Counted from the first letter of the stretch, positions 21,115 through 30,111 are shown. The stretch is DNA of 64,000 bases from an uncultured Bacteroidia bacterium (GCA_902774045.1 CACYGW010000003.1:78354-142353); one strand, 5' to 3'. Translations and numbers: made by a program. The notes: generated by a model not told the origin, from the letters alone.

Positions 21115-21696
21115 TTAAAGCACTTTAAGCGTATCTACTATATACGTATTGTCCTTATCTGCAATGGGATAGTTGATACCTTCCTTGACTATGAAGGCGG
21201 CCGGGAACATTCCCTTGAGGGAACGCAGCAACTCCATTGCCTCTGATTTTGTGCGGAAGTCCCCAACGGTTACCTTAAAGAAAGGACTCTGGTAACTGAG
21301 ATACGAGGGTATGCCCCTGAAAACCTTATTAAAAGCCTCAAGTGCATCCTGTGCGGCCGTGCGGGAATTCTGCTTGTTGTCAAAGAAAATTCGCACCCTG
21401 AATCCGTTAAGAGTCTTTTCCCTGTTGCGGGCAATGTAATTTTCCATTACGGAAGGAAGATGGTCTCCCTGGCTAAGGATTACATCAGAGGCATCTCCTT
21501 TGTCCTTGGAGGGCATAATGTCAAATATGGATATCCCTACAAGGGAGGAATCAACCTGGGATACAAGGCGGTAAACTATGGAATCCCTTAAGGCTGTGGG
21601 TTCTCCCGGCTCCTGAGCCCGAAGGGCTGCGGGAACGGCCAGAAGGGAGAGAATCAATATATATCTGTGAAGTTTCATCGTCTTAGTGTGTATCAT
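21115..21696 (-). CDS. Secreted SPOR-domain protein
   Basis: 193 residues with a signal peptide ending near ALRAQ. The C-terminal half (NGFRVRIFFDNKQNSRTAA, then VTVGDFRTKSEAMELL) fits a SPOR domain, which binds denuded peptidoglycan glycans. The first ATG overlaps the stop of the upstream gene (TAATG); a second ATG six codons on (21678) gives a more typical signal peptide. Coupling favours the first. Its place in an operon with a lipoprotein, rpoN and cls suggests an envelope role. Confidence 0.85.
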   Translation of the reverse strand: MIHTKTMKLHRYILILSLLAVPAALRAQEPGEPTALRDSIVYRLVSQVDSSLVGISIFDIMPSKDKGDASDVILSQGDHLPSVMENYIARNREKTLNGFRVRIFFDNKQNSRTAAQDALEAFNKVFRGIPSYLSYQSPFFKVTVGDFRTKSEAMELLRSLKGMFPAAFIVKEGINYPIADKDNTYIVDTLKVL

Positions 21697-22172
21697 TATT
21701 TACCAAGGAGTCTTTTTATTGGCACATTCTTGAAGGAGAAGGTCTTGGTAAGCCCCGCCTTAATCCTGGCCTTGGCGCTTATGTCGGTTGTAAGATGCTT
21801 GGAAGACATCTCCGGCAGAATGGCCAGCACGTCCAGAATGTTCTTGGAAGTGTCCAGTACCAGAGAACAGTCGCTGCTGTAGGTCTTGACGCATTTTGCA
21901 TCCAGTTTAAGTTCATTTACGGTATAGTGTACAAAAGGCTCGCCATCAAAATAAATGAGCCCCTGAATGTCGGACAGGGTAACTCCCATTGCGGGATTAT
22001 CCAGTTCTATGGACACGTTGGCGTCCAGTGAGCGCAGGCCGCGAAGTGAGACCGAGTTTACGGACCATCCGGTAGCCTTGATTTCTTTAAGTTTTTTGTA
22101 ATTGCACCCGCCCGTGACCGTAACTATAAAAATGACGGCCAGGATAAGGGTTGCTATGTTTTTGGCTCTCAT
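21696..22172 (-). CDS. LEA-like (LEA14/WHy type) lipoprotein
   Basis: 158 residues. The lipoprotein signal has the lipobox TGGC followed by Asn-Tyr-Lys-Lys. The mature part has the alternating pattern and the SIELDNPAMGVTLSDIQGLI stretch seen in LEA type 2 beta-sandwich proteins. The function in bacteria is not settled. It is first in the operon with the SPOR protein, rpoN and cls, and divergent from miaB. Confidence 0.75.
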   Translation of the reverse strand: MRAKNIATLILAVIFIVTVTGGCNYKKLKEIKATGWSVNSVSLRGLRSLDANVSIELDNPAMGVTLSDIQGLIYFDGEPFVHYTVNELKLDAKCVKTYSSDCSLVLDTSKNILDVLAILPEMSSKHLTTDISAKARIKAGLTKTFSFKNVPIKRLLGK

Positions 22173-22199
22173 TAAAATCTTCTATTTCTCATCAAAACA

Positions 22200-22207
22200 C
22201 AAAGATA
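22200..22207 (-). promoter_or_regulatory. -7 element for the lipoprotein-SPOR-rpoN-cls operon
   Basis: TATCTTTG on the minus strand, 27 nt upstream of the lipoprotein ATG. It is the mirror image of the miaB element at 22221-22228, giving back-to-back divergent promoters. No -33 TTTG is visible. Confidence 0.5.
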
Positions 22208-22220
22208 AACAAAAAAACCG

Positions 22221-22228
22221 TATCTTTG
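22221..22228 (+). promoter_or_regulatory. -7 element of miaB
   Basis: TATCTTTG followed by CA, 6 nt before the miaB ATG, which predicts a leaderless or nearly leaderless mRNA. No TTTG lies at the -33 distance. Confidence 0.55.
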
Positions 22229-22234
22229 CACGCT

Positions 22235-23557
22235 ATGAAACGAAAGAAACTATATATAGAGACATATGGCTGCCAGATGAACGTAAATGACACCGAGGTC
22301 ATTTTTTCAATTATGGCAGATGCAGGCTACGACAGAACGGAGGAGATTTCCAAGGCCGATGTTATCCTTGCCAACACTTGTTCCGTGCGCGACAATGCAG
22401 AGCAGCGCATTCACGGCCGCATAGAAGTTTTTGCGTGCGAGAAAAAATCCCGCTCCGGGGTAATCGTGGGAATCGTTGGCTGTATGGCAGAGCGCCTTAA
22501 GGAAGCCCTTCTGGAAAGCCGCAAGGTTGATATCGTAGCCGGCCCAGATTCTTACCGCAACCTTCCGGCTCTTGTAGAGGCAGTGAGCCCCGGAAGTCCG
22601 CAGATAGACGTAATGCTTTCTCACGAAGAGACTTACGGTGACATTGCTCCGGTAAGGATAGACAAGAACGGAGTTTCTGCCTTTGTTTCTATTATGAGGG
22701 GATGTAACAACGTGTGCTCCTACTGCGTAGTGCCTTACACCCGTGGGGCAGAGCGCAGCCGGGACCCCAGGACCATAGTACGCGAGGTTTGCGACATTGC
22801 CGTCTCCGGATACAAGGAGGTCACCCTCCTTGGGCAAAATGTAGATTCATATTTATGGAAGTCAGAGGAGGGAACGGTAGACTTTGCAGACCTTTTGCTG
22901 ATGGTGGCCGATACTGCCCCGGCCCTTCGGGTAAGGTTTGCTACATCTCACCCCAAAGACATAAGCGATAAACTCATAGAGGCAATGGCCTCCCGCTCCA
23001 ATATATGCCACTGCATACATCTCCCGGTACAGTCCGGAAGCGACAGGATGCTGGAAAAAATGCGTCGCCGCTATACTAGGGAATGGTATCTTGAGAGAGT
23101 GGCCAAGATCCGCCGCGAGATGCCGGACTGCTCCATTACCACCGATGTCATTGCCGGCTTCTGCTCGGAAACGGAGCAGGATCACAAGGACACCCTTAGC
23201 ATAATGGAGGAGGTAGGGTACGATTATGCCTATATGTTCCAGTACTCGGAGAGGCCGGGAACCCTTGCTGCCCGCAATTACCCGGACGACGTGCCTTCGG
23301 AGGTGAAAACACGCAGGCTTAACGAGATAATTGAACTTCAGAACCGTCTTAGCCTTGAGAGTAACAGGAGGGATATAGGAAAGAAGTTCACCGTTCTTAT
23401 AGAGGGGCCGTCCAAGCGCAATGCCAGCGAGCTTTGCGGCCGCGCCTCCAACAACAAAATGTGCGTTTTTCCCGACAACGTTCACAAGTGTGGGGATTAT
23501 GCAGAAGTGGAGGTGCTTTCCTGCACCTCCGCCACGCTAATCTGTAAGTTGGTTTAA
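22235..23557 (+). CDS. miaB: tRNA-2-methylthio-N6-dimethylallyladenosine synthase
   Basis: 440 residues from the ATG at 22235 (MKRKKLYIETYGCQMNVNDT). The in-frame extension upstream is rejected because it lies before the promoter and inside the divergent promoter region. N-terminal UPF0004 domain with three conserved Cys, radical SAM motif CNNVCSYC, and C-terminal TRAM domain. It methylthiolates position 37 of tRNAs that read UNN codons, using two iron-sulfur clusters. It converges on upp with 7 nt between the stops. Confidence 0.96.
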   Translation: MKRKKLYIETYGCQMNVNDTEVIFSIMADAGYDRTEEISKADVILANTCSVRDNAEQRIHGRIEVFACEKKSRSGVIVGIVGCMAERLKEALLESRKVDIVAGPDSYRNLPALVEAVSPGSPQIDVMLSHEETYGDIAPVRIDKNGVSAFVSIMRGCNNVCSYCVVPYTRGAERSRDPRTIVREVCDIAVSGYKEVTLLGQNVDSYLWKSEEGTVDFADLLLMVADTAPALRVRFATSHPKDISDKLIEAMASRSNICHCIHLPVQSGSDRMLEKMRRRYTREWYLERVAKIRREMPDCSITTDVIAGFCSETEQDHKDTLSIMEEVGYDYAYMFQYSERPGTLAARNYPDDVPSEVKTRRLNEIIELQNRLSLESNRRDIGKKFTVLIEGPSKRNASELCGRASNNKMCVFPDNVHKCGDYAEVEVLSCTSATLICKLV

Positions 23558-23564
23558 TAGAAAA

Positions 23565-24218
23565 CTAGAGTTTTGCTCCAAAAGCAAGGTCTCCTGCATC
23601 TCCCAGGCCGGGTACTATGTAGGAGTGGCTTGTAAGTTCCTCGTCTATGGCCGCAGTCCAGAGAGTTACATTGTCTGCATTAAGATGCTTCTTCAGGTAC
23701 TCTACTGCAAAAGCGCTGGAGATGGGGCATACAAGGTGGGTGTGCGCGGGAACGCCCTCCTCGCATAATCTATTGTATGTCACCTCTATGGAAGCGCCGG
23801 TAGCCAGCATTGTATCTGCAAGAATAAGCACCTTGCCGGCTAAATGGGGAGCGGTGCAGTATTCTATCTGGATATGGAAATCATCTCCTTTGTGATATTT
23901 GCGATAGGCAGCCACAAAGGCATTCTCTGCATTCTCGAATACGTCAAGGATTCCCTGGTGAAGGGGAAGGCCGGCCCGCAGGATGGTGGAGGCCACTATG
24001 GTATCGTCCAAAGTGGGCACCTGTGCTATGCCAAGAGGGGTTTCTACGCTTTTTACGCTGTAGTTAAGAGTTTTGCTTATTTCATAAGCGAAGATTTGAC
24101 CGATGCGTTCCAGATTTGTGCGGAAAAGCAGTCTGTCTTTCTGGATAATTCTGTCTCTAAGTTGGGCTACGTAATTGTTGAGAATCGAGTTGGTTTCGCC
24201 TAGATTGATGACTTTCAT
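23565..24218 (-). CDS. upp: Uracil phosphoribosyltransferase
   Basis: 217 residues from the ATG at 24218 (MKVINLGETNSILNNYVAQL). It makes UMP from uracil and PRPP for pyrimidine salvage. The C-terminal uracil-binding signature is SYIVPGLGDAGDLAFG, and the PRPP loop is ILADTMLATGAS. An upstream in-frame ATG at 24248 is rejected because it lies within the -7 element of a consensus promoter. Confidence 0.95.
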   Translation of the reverse strand: MKVINLGETNSILNNYVAQLRDRIIQKDRLLFRTNLERIGQIFAYEISKTLNYSVKSVETPLGIAQVPTLDDTIVASTILRAGLPLHQGILDVFENAENAFVAAYRKYHKGDDFHIQIEYCTAPHLAGKVLILADTMLATGASIEVTYNRLCEEGVPAHTHLVCPISSAFAVEYLKKHLNADNVTLWTAAIDEELTSHSYIVPGLGDAGDLAFGAKL

Positions 24219-24245
24219 TTCGGGATCGTTTTTTATTCCGAAAAA

Positions 24246-24276
24246 CAAAATTATTAATTATTCTCATAATTTCAAA
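24246..24276 (-). promoter_or_regulatory. Promoter of upp
   Basis: TTTG (24276-24273), 19 nt, TAATTTTG (24253-24246) on the minus strand, a full consensus match. The -33 element overlaps the stop codon of the upstream surface lipoprotein gene. It fixes the upp start at 24218. Confidence 0.85.
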
Positions 24277-27200
24277 ACTTTTTCCAGTCCGCAGATGAAA
24301 CCTGATCTATGATATAATAGGAAAAACCATCGTCGTCAGAATCGTCCCCATAGTCATAATGGAACATGGCCGCATTGGAAGGGGAGCGCCTAAGTCCCTG
24401 GGTGGCAGAGAAATCAAAATAGATGTGGGCTTTCTCGTTATAGTCCAGGAAGGATTGTACGGAGTCGTACTTGCCCTCATCCAGCTCAAATTTTCCAACA
24501 ATGACATAATATGCAATTTCTCCTATCCTAACCGGAGCCTGCCAGTCTGCCTCCTGAAACTCTGTCAAAAGATACTGTTGCTGTGGGGCCGTATACTGGT
24601 TGCCCTCGGAGTCAAACTCGTCCTGATAATTCCACCGCCCGTAGCCAAGGCTGTAGAAGGCCCCTCTGCTGAAACTGCACCAGACGCACCCTCTGGGGGC
24701 TTCTGTCATAAGAGTCCTAAGGCTGCTGATGGCGGGGGACAGGTCTGCTCCTGCTATGTCTGTTTTTACCGCCGGGTGCATCTGCGTAAGGTCCAGAATG
24801 GCCACCGGAGCGGTGTGAAGATACACTTCTACAAATCCGCATCCCATCCGGAGGGTTTCCCCGCTCCTGGTGTTGTGGCAGTTCACCGTAAGAGGAACCC
24901 TGCCTGCTTCGGTTCCGGAAGGGGTGGCCCTCCCCGTAGCCTTCAGGCTGCCGTCCGCTTCAAGAGAATATTCAATGTCCGAAGTAGGGGATATCCAAAG
25001 GTTGGAAAGCGCGGCGCCATAGGAGAATTTTTCTGCGCTCACAGATACGGTCTCTCCTGCACCAAGACTTACAGCCCCGGGGTGAGCCATCGACCTCCCG
25101 GATAATATATTATTGTCGATGGTGCCTATTTTTCTGTCCTCTCCGCACGGGGTAACGGGACTCTTTATCTTAACTGAGCAATAAACCGGGTCCGCTGCCG
25201 CCGGCGCTGCCGCCGAAATTTTAATCCCGTCCCCGAATACCTGCCCCAAAAACGGCTCCAAGGAAGTCTCTCCGTCAAAGAGCCTTTGCACGTAAACCCG
25301 CATCCCGCTGCTCCCCAGGTACGGCTCCAACGCCTCCTCGCAGGTAGAAACGGAACTTTGCAGCAGGGAAGTGTAAAGAGAAGGGGCAAAGCTGGTTCCG
25401 TAACCATCGGCATCAGAGGAGGCTATTGTCATCTTAGCTCCGGAAGTGGTTGTATAATAAGAAGATAAAAGGGCTCCGGTCCCGTCCGGAGAAAGTTCAC
25501 AAATGGTTGTTGCACAATGAAGCACTGGTTTTTTTACAACAAGACTTACGCTTCCCGAACATACCGGGGCCCCTAGTGAATTAAGTCCTTCATATTTTAT
25601 CTCTATTTCTCCGCTTCCCGTAAGCGCCAGGCGGCAGGCCCCGTACTGTGTGGTGGAAGCAATGCTGGCCAGGGCAGAGTAGCTATCGTCCAGTGAATAA
25701 GATACGGATGTTACGCTGCCGGAGAAATCCTTTGCCCTAAGTTCTGCAATCTGGCCTTCTGCAATCTGGCCCACGTACGATGCCTCCTTGGCCCAGTAAA
25801 CCTGTAGCGAGCCGTCGCTTTGGGCCTGGAGCGTCACAGTTGCGCTGTGCTCTCCGTCAAAGGTCTCTATGGTAATTGGGAAGGCTGTCCCGCCGGCCAG
25901 GGTAGCGGACGGGGTAAAGTGCAGAATGTCCGTCTTGGTATAGGTCCCGTCATAGAAGAACAGCCGCTCTGCCAATGGTTCCGGCAGATTGTCTTCTATG
26001 TGAAGGCTGGCTTCTCCCAAAAACATAGAAGCATAGACATACTTCTTTTCTATGCTGTAGTTTATCCCTAGCGTCTGCAGCAGGCGCGCACTGTGGGCGC
26101 TCATCCTCCACCCGGTCGCATCGTTAAACTTGCCGTAGGTAAGGTCTTCTGAGCCAAGGCTATAGTCCGGGACAAGATAGAAATCTGTGCTGCCCTCTAT
26201 GTTTGCAAAATCCCCGGCCGGGAACTCAACAATATCACGCATCCACCCGCCCTGCACAACCTGCGGGGCCAGGGTAGAAAGGCTAAGGACACGGCTGTCG
26301 TTTATGTCAGATTCCGCCTTCCAGCTTTTTATCTTGTATCCGTCACTTGTAGCCTGCAGGGCCACGCTGTAAAGGGTATTTCTCTTGATGTCAAAATTGC
26401 AGAGTTCGTCGCTCCCAAGGCAGAAGCGGTAAGTAAGCGAGCCGGATTCTCCCCAGGCCGTAACCACTGGATTGGTCAGCTCCACGGCGCTCCTTTCCAC
26501 GGCCAGCGCCGTCTCCTGAGAATAGGCCAGAGCTACATTCCCGGGAGTTTTATCGTCGCTATTGTCATTCCCGGGCAAGAGCGTACCAAACATATTTTCA
26601 GGCACATAGAATACTATCGGGCTCGTTGTACCCGGGGCGGGAGAATTGATTGCTACCTTTGGCAAAAGGGCAAGTTTTTCCGGGTCGATGGTTCTGTTTC
26701 CTCCTTCCTTGAACGGGGCAAAGGTCCTGTTCCCCCATCCAGCCCCGCAAACCTGGGCACGTAGGGAAGACGAATCTATATCCAAGTCTTCCAGATAGCT
26801 CATATCTACCGACAGGGCCACCTTGGCCCAAAGGGACTGGACCGGCACGGACACAACCCCGTCGGCGGCGCCGTCAAAGGCATCCAGCTGCGCCGGGGTA
26901 AGGCTCTGAATCTTACCGGCCCTGTCCAGCCCGTAGGTGCTCAGGGTAGAGGAGAGGTCGTACTGCCCGGAAGTATTTGTGCTGATGTTTTCTATTACAA
27001 GATTATCAAGGTCGGCCTCCCTGGAGGGAAAGACTATGTGTTCTGCTATGTATCCCGTAACTGCGTAGCAGCTGTACTTCTGTTCCTTATGAAGGCGCAA
27101 GGCCGCCGGAAAGCCCGTGAAAGGGCCGGCCACCGTCTGCGAGTGCACTAGATTTCCAAAGGAATCGTACACTCCAATTGCGGCGGAAGTAATCCCGGCA

Positions 27201-27388
27201 TCATCGACCTCAAACCCATAGGTCGCCTTTGTCCAGGGTGAGCAGAAAACCAGGCTCCGGGCCTGAAAATGAAGTTCTACCTCATCGGCCCCGAGTCCCT
27301 CATAGTGTGGCAGGTCTTCCTGCATACAGGAATACGGTGCCACAGCGACGAGGAACATACCAAATATAATCCTAACAACTCTTTTCAT
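24272..27388 (-). CDS. Large surface lipoprotein, DUF4906/fimbrillin-like
   Basis: 1038 residues. The lipoprotein signal ends at PYSC and is followed by MQED, an acidic start that resembles the Bacteroidota surface-export signal. The N-terminal ~350 residues look like a fimbrillin/Mfa-type fold (KATYGFEVDDAG, 'AIGVYDSFGNLV', the NTLYSVALQA strand). The middle and C-terminal parts look like repeated Ig-like beta-sandwich modules and a DUF4906-type region. The likely role is surface adhesion or fimbrial tip (inference from family). It begins 6 nt after the radC stop. No other fimbrial gene is in the window. Confidence 0.7.
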   Translation of the reverse strand: MKRVVRIIFGMFLVAVAPYSCMQEDLPHYEGLGADEVELHFQARSLVFCSPWTKATYGFEVDDAGITSAAIGVYDSFGNLVHSQTVAGPFTGFPAALRLHKEQKYSCYAVTGYIAEHIVFPSREADLDNLVIENISTNTSGQYDLSSTLSTYGLDRAGKIQSLTPAQLDAFDGAADGVVSVPVQSLWAKVALSVDMSYLEDLDIDSSSLRAQVCGAGWGNRTFAPFKEGGNRTIDPEKLALLPKVAINSPAPGTTSPIVFYVPENMFGTLLPGNDNSDDKTPGNVALAYSQETALAVERSAVELTNPVVTAWGESGSLTYRFCLGSDELCNFDIKRNTLYSVALQATSDGYKIKSWKAESDINDSRVLSLSTLAPQVVQGGWMRDIVEFPAGDFANIEGSTDFYLVPDYSLGSEDLTYGKFNDATGWRMSAHSARLLQTLGINYSIEKKYVYASMFLGEASLHIEDNLPEPLAERLFFYDGTYTKTDILHFTPSATLAGGTAFPITIETFDGEHSATVTLQAQSDGSLQVYWAKEASYVGQIAEGQIAELRAKDFSGSVTSVSYSLDDSYSALASIASTTQYGACRLALTGSGEIEIKYEGLNSLGAPVCSGSVSLVVKKPVLHCATTICELSPDGTGALLSSYYTTTSGAKMTIASSDADGYGTSFAPSLYTSLLQSSVSTCEEALEPYLGSSGMRVYVQRLFDGETSLEPFLGQVFGDGIKISAAAPAAADPVYCSVKIKSPVTPCGEDRKIGTIDNNILSGRSMAHPGAVSLGAGETVSVSAEKFSYGAALSNLWISPTSDIEYSLEADGSLKATGRATPSGTEAGRVPLTVNCHNTRSGETLRMGCGFVEVYLHTAPVAILDLTQMHPAVKTDIAGADLSPAISSLRTLMTEAPRGCVWCSFSRGAFYSLGYGRWNYQDEFDSEGNQYTAPQQQYLLTEFQEADWQAPVRIGEIAYYVIVGKFELDEGKYDSVQSFLDYNEKAHIYFDFSATQGLRRSPSNAAMFHYDYGDDSDDDGFSYYIIDQVSSADWKKF

Positions 27389-27394
27389 ATCAAA

Positions 27395-28081
27395 TTATCT
27401 CCTTAAAATTTTATTCTCCATAAAACTGAAGTACCCGCCTTCGCCAATGATTATATGGTCTGTCAGGGTAATCCCTGTATTTTTGAGACCATTGGCCAGT
27501 GTGAGGGTAAAGTTGATGTCGTGTTCTCCCGGACGAGGGTCTCCTCCGGGGTGATTGTGAAGCAGTATTATCCTTGAGCATTTTTTAGCCAGGGACTTTG
27601 ACAGAATACCTTTAACGTCAACGGCGGTGTTGGAGGCCGTTCCGCTGGAAATCTGTTCTGCACCCATGAGCTTGTTCTTTCGCGACAGATAGAGCAGCCA
27701 GGCTTCCTCGTGGTCAAGGCTCTTAAGACGCGGCTCCATATAAAGGAAGGCCATCCGGGGGTCTGATATCTGGAGATTGTTGCGCTTGGGTTCCTCTTTC
27801 ATTATGCGCCTTACTATCTCAAAGACGGCGCAGAGCGTGGCGGCCTTTTCCGGGCCTATCCCGCTTTTTTGCATAAGCACGTCCGCTCCCAGAAGGGCTA
27901 CGTTTGAAAGGAGATTCCCGTTAGAGGACAGAAGGTCGCGCGCCAACTCTATGGCGTTTTGCTTTCCGGTGCCGGAGCGCAGCACGATGGCCAGAAGTTC
28001 CGTGTTGGACAGGCTCCCGGGGCCGCCAGCCAGAAGTTTTTCCCTAGGCCGTTCATCAAGGTTGAGTTCCGATATTTTCAT
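27395..28081 (-). CDS. radC: RadC family JAB/MPN-domain protein
   Basis: 228 residues. The N-terminal helix-hairpin-helix part (LAGGPGSLSNTELLAIVLRS) is followed by an MPN/JAB domain with the metal motif HNHPGGDPRPGEHD near residues 173-186. Despite the old name, a DNA repair role is not established. It has its own -7 element at 28105-28112 within a perfect inverted repeat, and the surface lipoprotein gene follows 6 nt after the stop, so the two are probably cotranscribed. Confidence 0.93.
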   Translation of the reverse strand: MKISELNLDERPREKLLAGGPGSLSNTELLAIVLRSGTGKQNAIELARDLLSSNGNLLSNVALLGADVLMQKSGIGPEKAATLCAVFEIVRRIMKEEPKRNNLQISDPRMAFLYMEPRLKSLDHEEAWLLYLSRKNKLMGAEQISSGTASNTAVDVKGILSKSLAKKCSRIILLHNHPGGDPRPGEHDINFTLTLANGLKNTGITLTDHIIIGEGGYFSFMENKILRR

Positions 28082-28127
28082 TTTGCGTCACATTTTTTCT
28101 GGGCCAAATGTATAACGACGCAAAATG
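28079..28127. promoter_or_regulatory. Inverted repeat around the radC promoter, candidate operator
   Basis: Perfect 11-bp inverted repeat CATTTTGCGTC (28079-28089) and GACGCAAAATG (28117-28127) separated by 27 nt. The left arm overlaps the radC start codon. The -7 element TACATTTG (minus strand 28112-28105) lies between the arms. A dimeric regulator or an mRNA hairpin that hides the start codon are both possible. Confidence 0.5.
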
Positions 28128-28155
28128 AAAAAGGGCCAAAAGTGACTTTTGACCC
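28128..28155 (-). terminator. Terminator of the carboxyltransferase gene
   Basis: On the minus strand, AGGGTCAAAAGT/ACTTTTGGCCCT forms a 12-bp stem with one G-U pair, followed by TTTTT. It lies about 70 nt after the stop of the carboxyltransferase gene. A copy of the palindromic core (AAAAGTCACTTTT, 28209-28221) sits close to that stop and could pair alternatively. Confidence 0.75.
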
Positions 28156-28222
28156 TAAAATTTTGTTAAAGTTTTAAAAATTTTTTGACGAATCTTTAGA
28201 AAACGAAGAAAAGTCACTTTTT

Positions 28223-30019
28223 TTATTTGTCTGACTTCTCTTTAATGAAGGCTACAATCTCTCCTTTTTCCACCTTTTCGCCCTGCTTCCCGGTTACGGC
28301 AAGCACAAGACCGTCGGCTGCGGGAACAATTTCTTCCATTCCGTAGTAGGTCTGCACAAAGCCAAGAGGCTGTCCGGCCTTGGCCTCGCAGCCTGCGGCA
28401 GGAGCCTTGGAGTCATCCACTACATCCACCTCCCACAAAAGCTGGCCTTTTACAGGAGCCTGAACCGGAATTGCTCCGGGGTGCTGGGCAATGAAACCAT
28501 CGACATCAAACTTGGGTACTTCCACAACCGGGCGAACTACGTTGATGGGAGCTCCGGCCTTTGCCCTGAAGTCTTCCAGCTCTGTGTTGAAGCGCTCTTT
28601 GGCTACGCCGCTCTTGTAGTCGCGATACTGCCTCTCGTGCATTGCAAACTCAAAGAGCTCTTCCTGGTCTTCTCCCTCGTCCCAGCCTTCTTCCTTCATC
28701 ATCTGGCGGAATTTAGGCATCTCGTCGGGATAGTTGTCCTGAGGATTGCCCGTGCTGAATTCCAGGCCCTTGCTCTTAGCAAGCTCTTTGATTTCCGGAG
28801 CCAGAGGTCCGGGGAGCTGGCCCATATTTCCAAGAATCATTCCCCAGGTATCTTTGTCGATAGTGCTCCATCGGGGCTTGTCGCTAAGCATATTGAAGAG
28901 GTTCATAAGGGCGGTGTTCTTTACATACTGGCTGAACGGGGTTACCAGCGGCGGGTAGCCAAGGCGGGGCCATACGTACTCTACTTCCTCGAAGAGCTTT
29001 ACCATAAGAGTGTCCAGAGACATCTCCGGGCGGCCGTGAGCCCTCTGGGCTGCGTTTATTGCGCCCTGGAAGCCCTTGAGGTCTGCCATCATAGAACCCA
29101 TCATACCGCCGGGAAGTCCGCAGCCCACCAGCAGGGAGGTCATCTTGGCGTTGGAGGGGTTGATCCAGTAACCCAGGAAATCATCGATAAATTTCTGGGT
29201 AAGCCTCCTTACCTCCATATAGGCATCCATATTTATATCTTTCACAAGGAAGCCGTCGCTCTTTAGCATCTCCCTTATGGTTATTACATCCGGATGAACC
29301 TTACCCCAGGACAGAGGCTCTACTGCAACGTCCAGATAGTCTGCGCCGGCGCGGGCAACCTCCAGCATAGATGCTGTAGAGAATCCGGGGCCAGTGTGGC
29401 CGTGGTATTGAACTTTAATGTTGGGATATTTCTTCTTTATGCTGCTCACCAGCTCTCCCAGCACATTGGGGCGGCCGATGCCTGCCATATCCTTAAGACA
29501 AATCTCGTCGCAGCCATATTCTACAACCTTGTCCACTATGCCCATATAATATTCTATGGTATGGACGGGGGAGTGGGTGATGGAAAGTGCCACCTGGGAA
29601 ATCATTCCGCCTTTCTTGGCGCCTATTACGGAGCCTTTGAGGTTGCGGTGGTCGTTGAGGCCGCAGAAGGAACGGGCGATATCGGTACCCTGTTTCTTCT
29701 TAACCTTGAACATTAGTTCCCTTACATCGTTAGGAACCGGGTTCATCCTTAGCGCGTTAAGACCCCTTTCAAGCATATGTGTCTGGATGCCGGCCTTGTG
29801 GAAGGGTGCTGTCCAGCGCCTTACGGCCACATTGGGATTTTCTCCAAAGAGGAGGTTCACCTGCTCAAAGGCACCGCCGTTGGTTTCTACCCTGTCGAAG
29901 CAGCCCATATCTATGATGGCTGGCGCTACTTCCTCAAGCTGGTCTACTCTGGGAACGTATTTGCCGGATGACTGCCACATGTCCCTGTAAACAAGGGAGA
30001 ACTTTATTTCTTTTGCCAT
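28223..30019 (-). CDS. Carboxyltransferase (pyruvate carboxylase subunit B / oxaloacetate decarboxylase alpha type) without the biotin lysine
   Basis: 598 residues. The TIM-barrel carboxyltransferase domain (residues 1-~300) has the catalytic lysine segment ICLKDMAGIG and the metal-binding HxH in QYHGHTGPG. It is followed by the conserved PycB/OadA domain (PPLVTPFSQYV). The C-terminal ~75 residues resemble a biotinyl/lipoyl domain, but where the family has MKM the sequence reads YYG (Y558, Y559, G560), so no biotin can be attached there. The flanking (E)EIV...DG pattern keeps its register. It lies divergent from dcuB, consistent with a role in oxaloacetate/pyruvate exchange. A separate biotin carrier must act in trans, or the reaction differs. 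A -7-like TAATTTTG is at 30050-30043. Confidence 0.85.
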   Translation of the reverse strand: MAKEIKFSLVYRDMWQSSGKYVPRVDQLEEVAPAIIDMGCFDRVETNGGAFEQVNLLFGENPNVAVRRWTAPFHKAGIQTHMLERGLNALRMNPVPNDVRELMFKVKKKQGTDIARSFCGLNDHRNLKGSVIGAKKGGMISQVALSITHSPVHTIEYYMGIVDKVVEYGCDEICLKDMAGIGRPNVLGELVSSIKKKYPNIKVQYHGHTGPGFSTASMLEVARAGADYLDVAVEPLSWGKVHPDVITIREMLKSDGFLVKDINMDAYMEVRRLTQKFIDDFLGYWINPSNAKMTSLLVGCGLPGGMMGSMMADLKGFQGAINAAQRAHGRPEMSLDTLMVKLFEEVEYVWPRLGYPPLVTPFSQYVKNTALMNLFNMLSDKPRWSTIDKDTWGMILGNMGQLPGPLAPEIKELAKSKGLEFSTGNPQDNYPDEMPKFRQMMKEEGWDEGEDQEELFEFAMHERQYRDYKSGVAKERFNTELEDFRAKAGAPINVVRPVVEVPKFDVDGFIAQHPGAIPVQAPVKGQLLWEVDVVDDSKAPAAGCEAKAGQPLGFVQTYYGMEEIVPAADGLVLAVTGKQGEKVEKGEIVAFIKEKSDK

Positions 30020-30111
30020 ATTTCGATAGTTAATAAATTATGCAAAATTAGGGAAAATCCGATACAAATAAAAATCGACACGGGCAATAGTGAAAAATCA
30101 AAAGAATTGAT

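Noticed and set aside
24219..24248. Upstream start for upp giving ten extra residues
   Set aside because: The ATG at 24248 lies inside the -7 element of the upp promoter, so it would not be in the mRNA.
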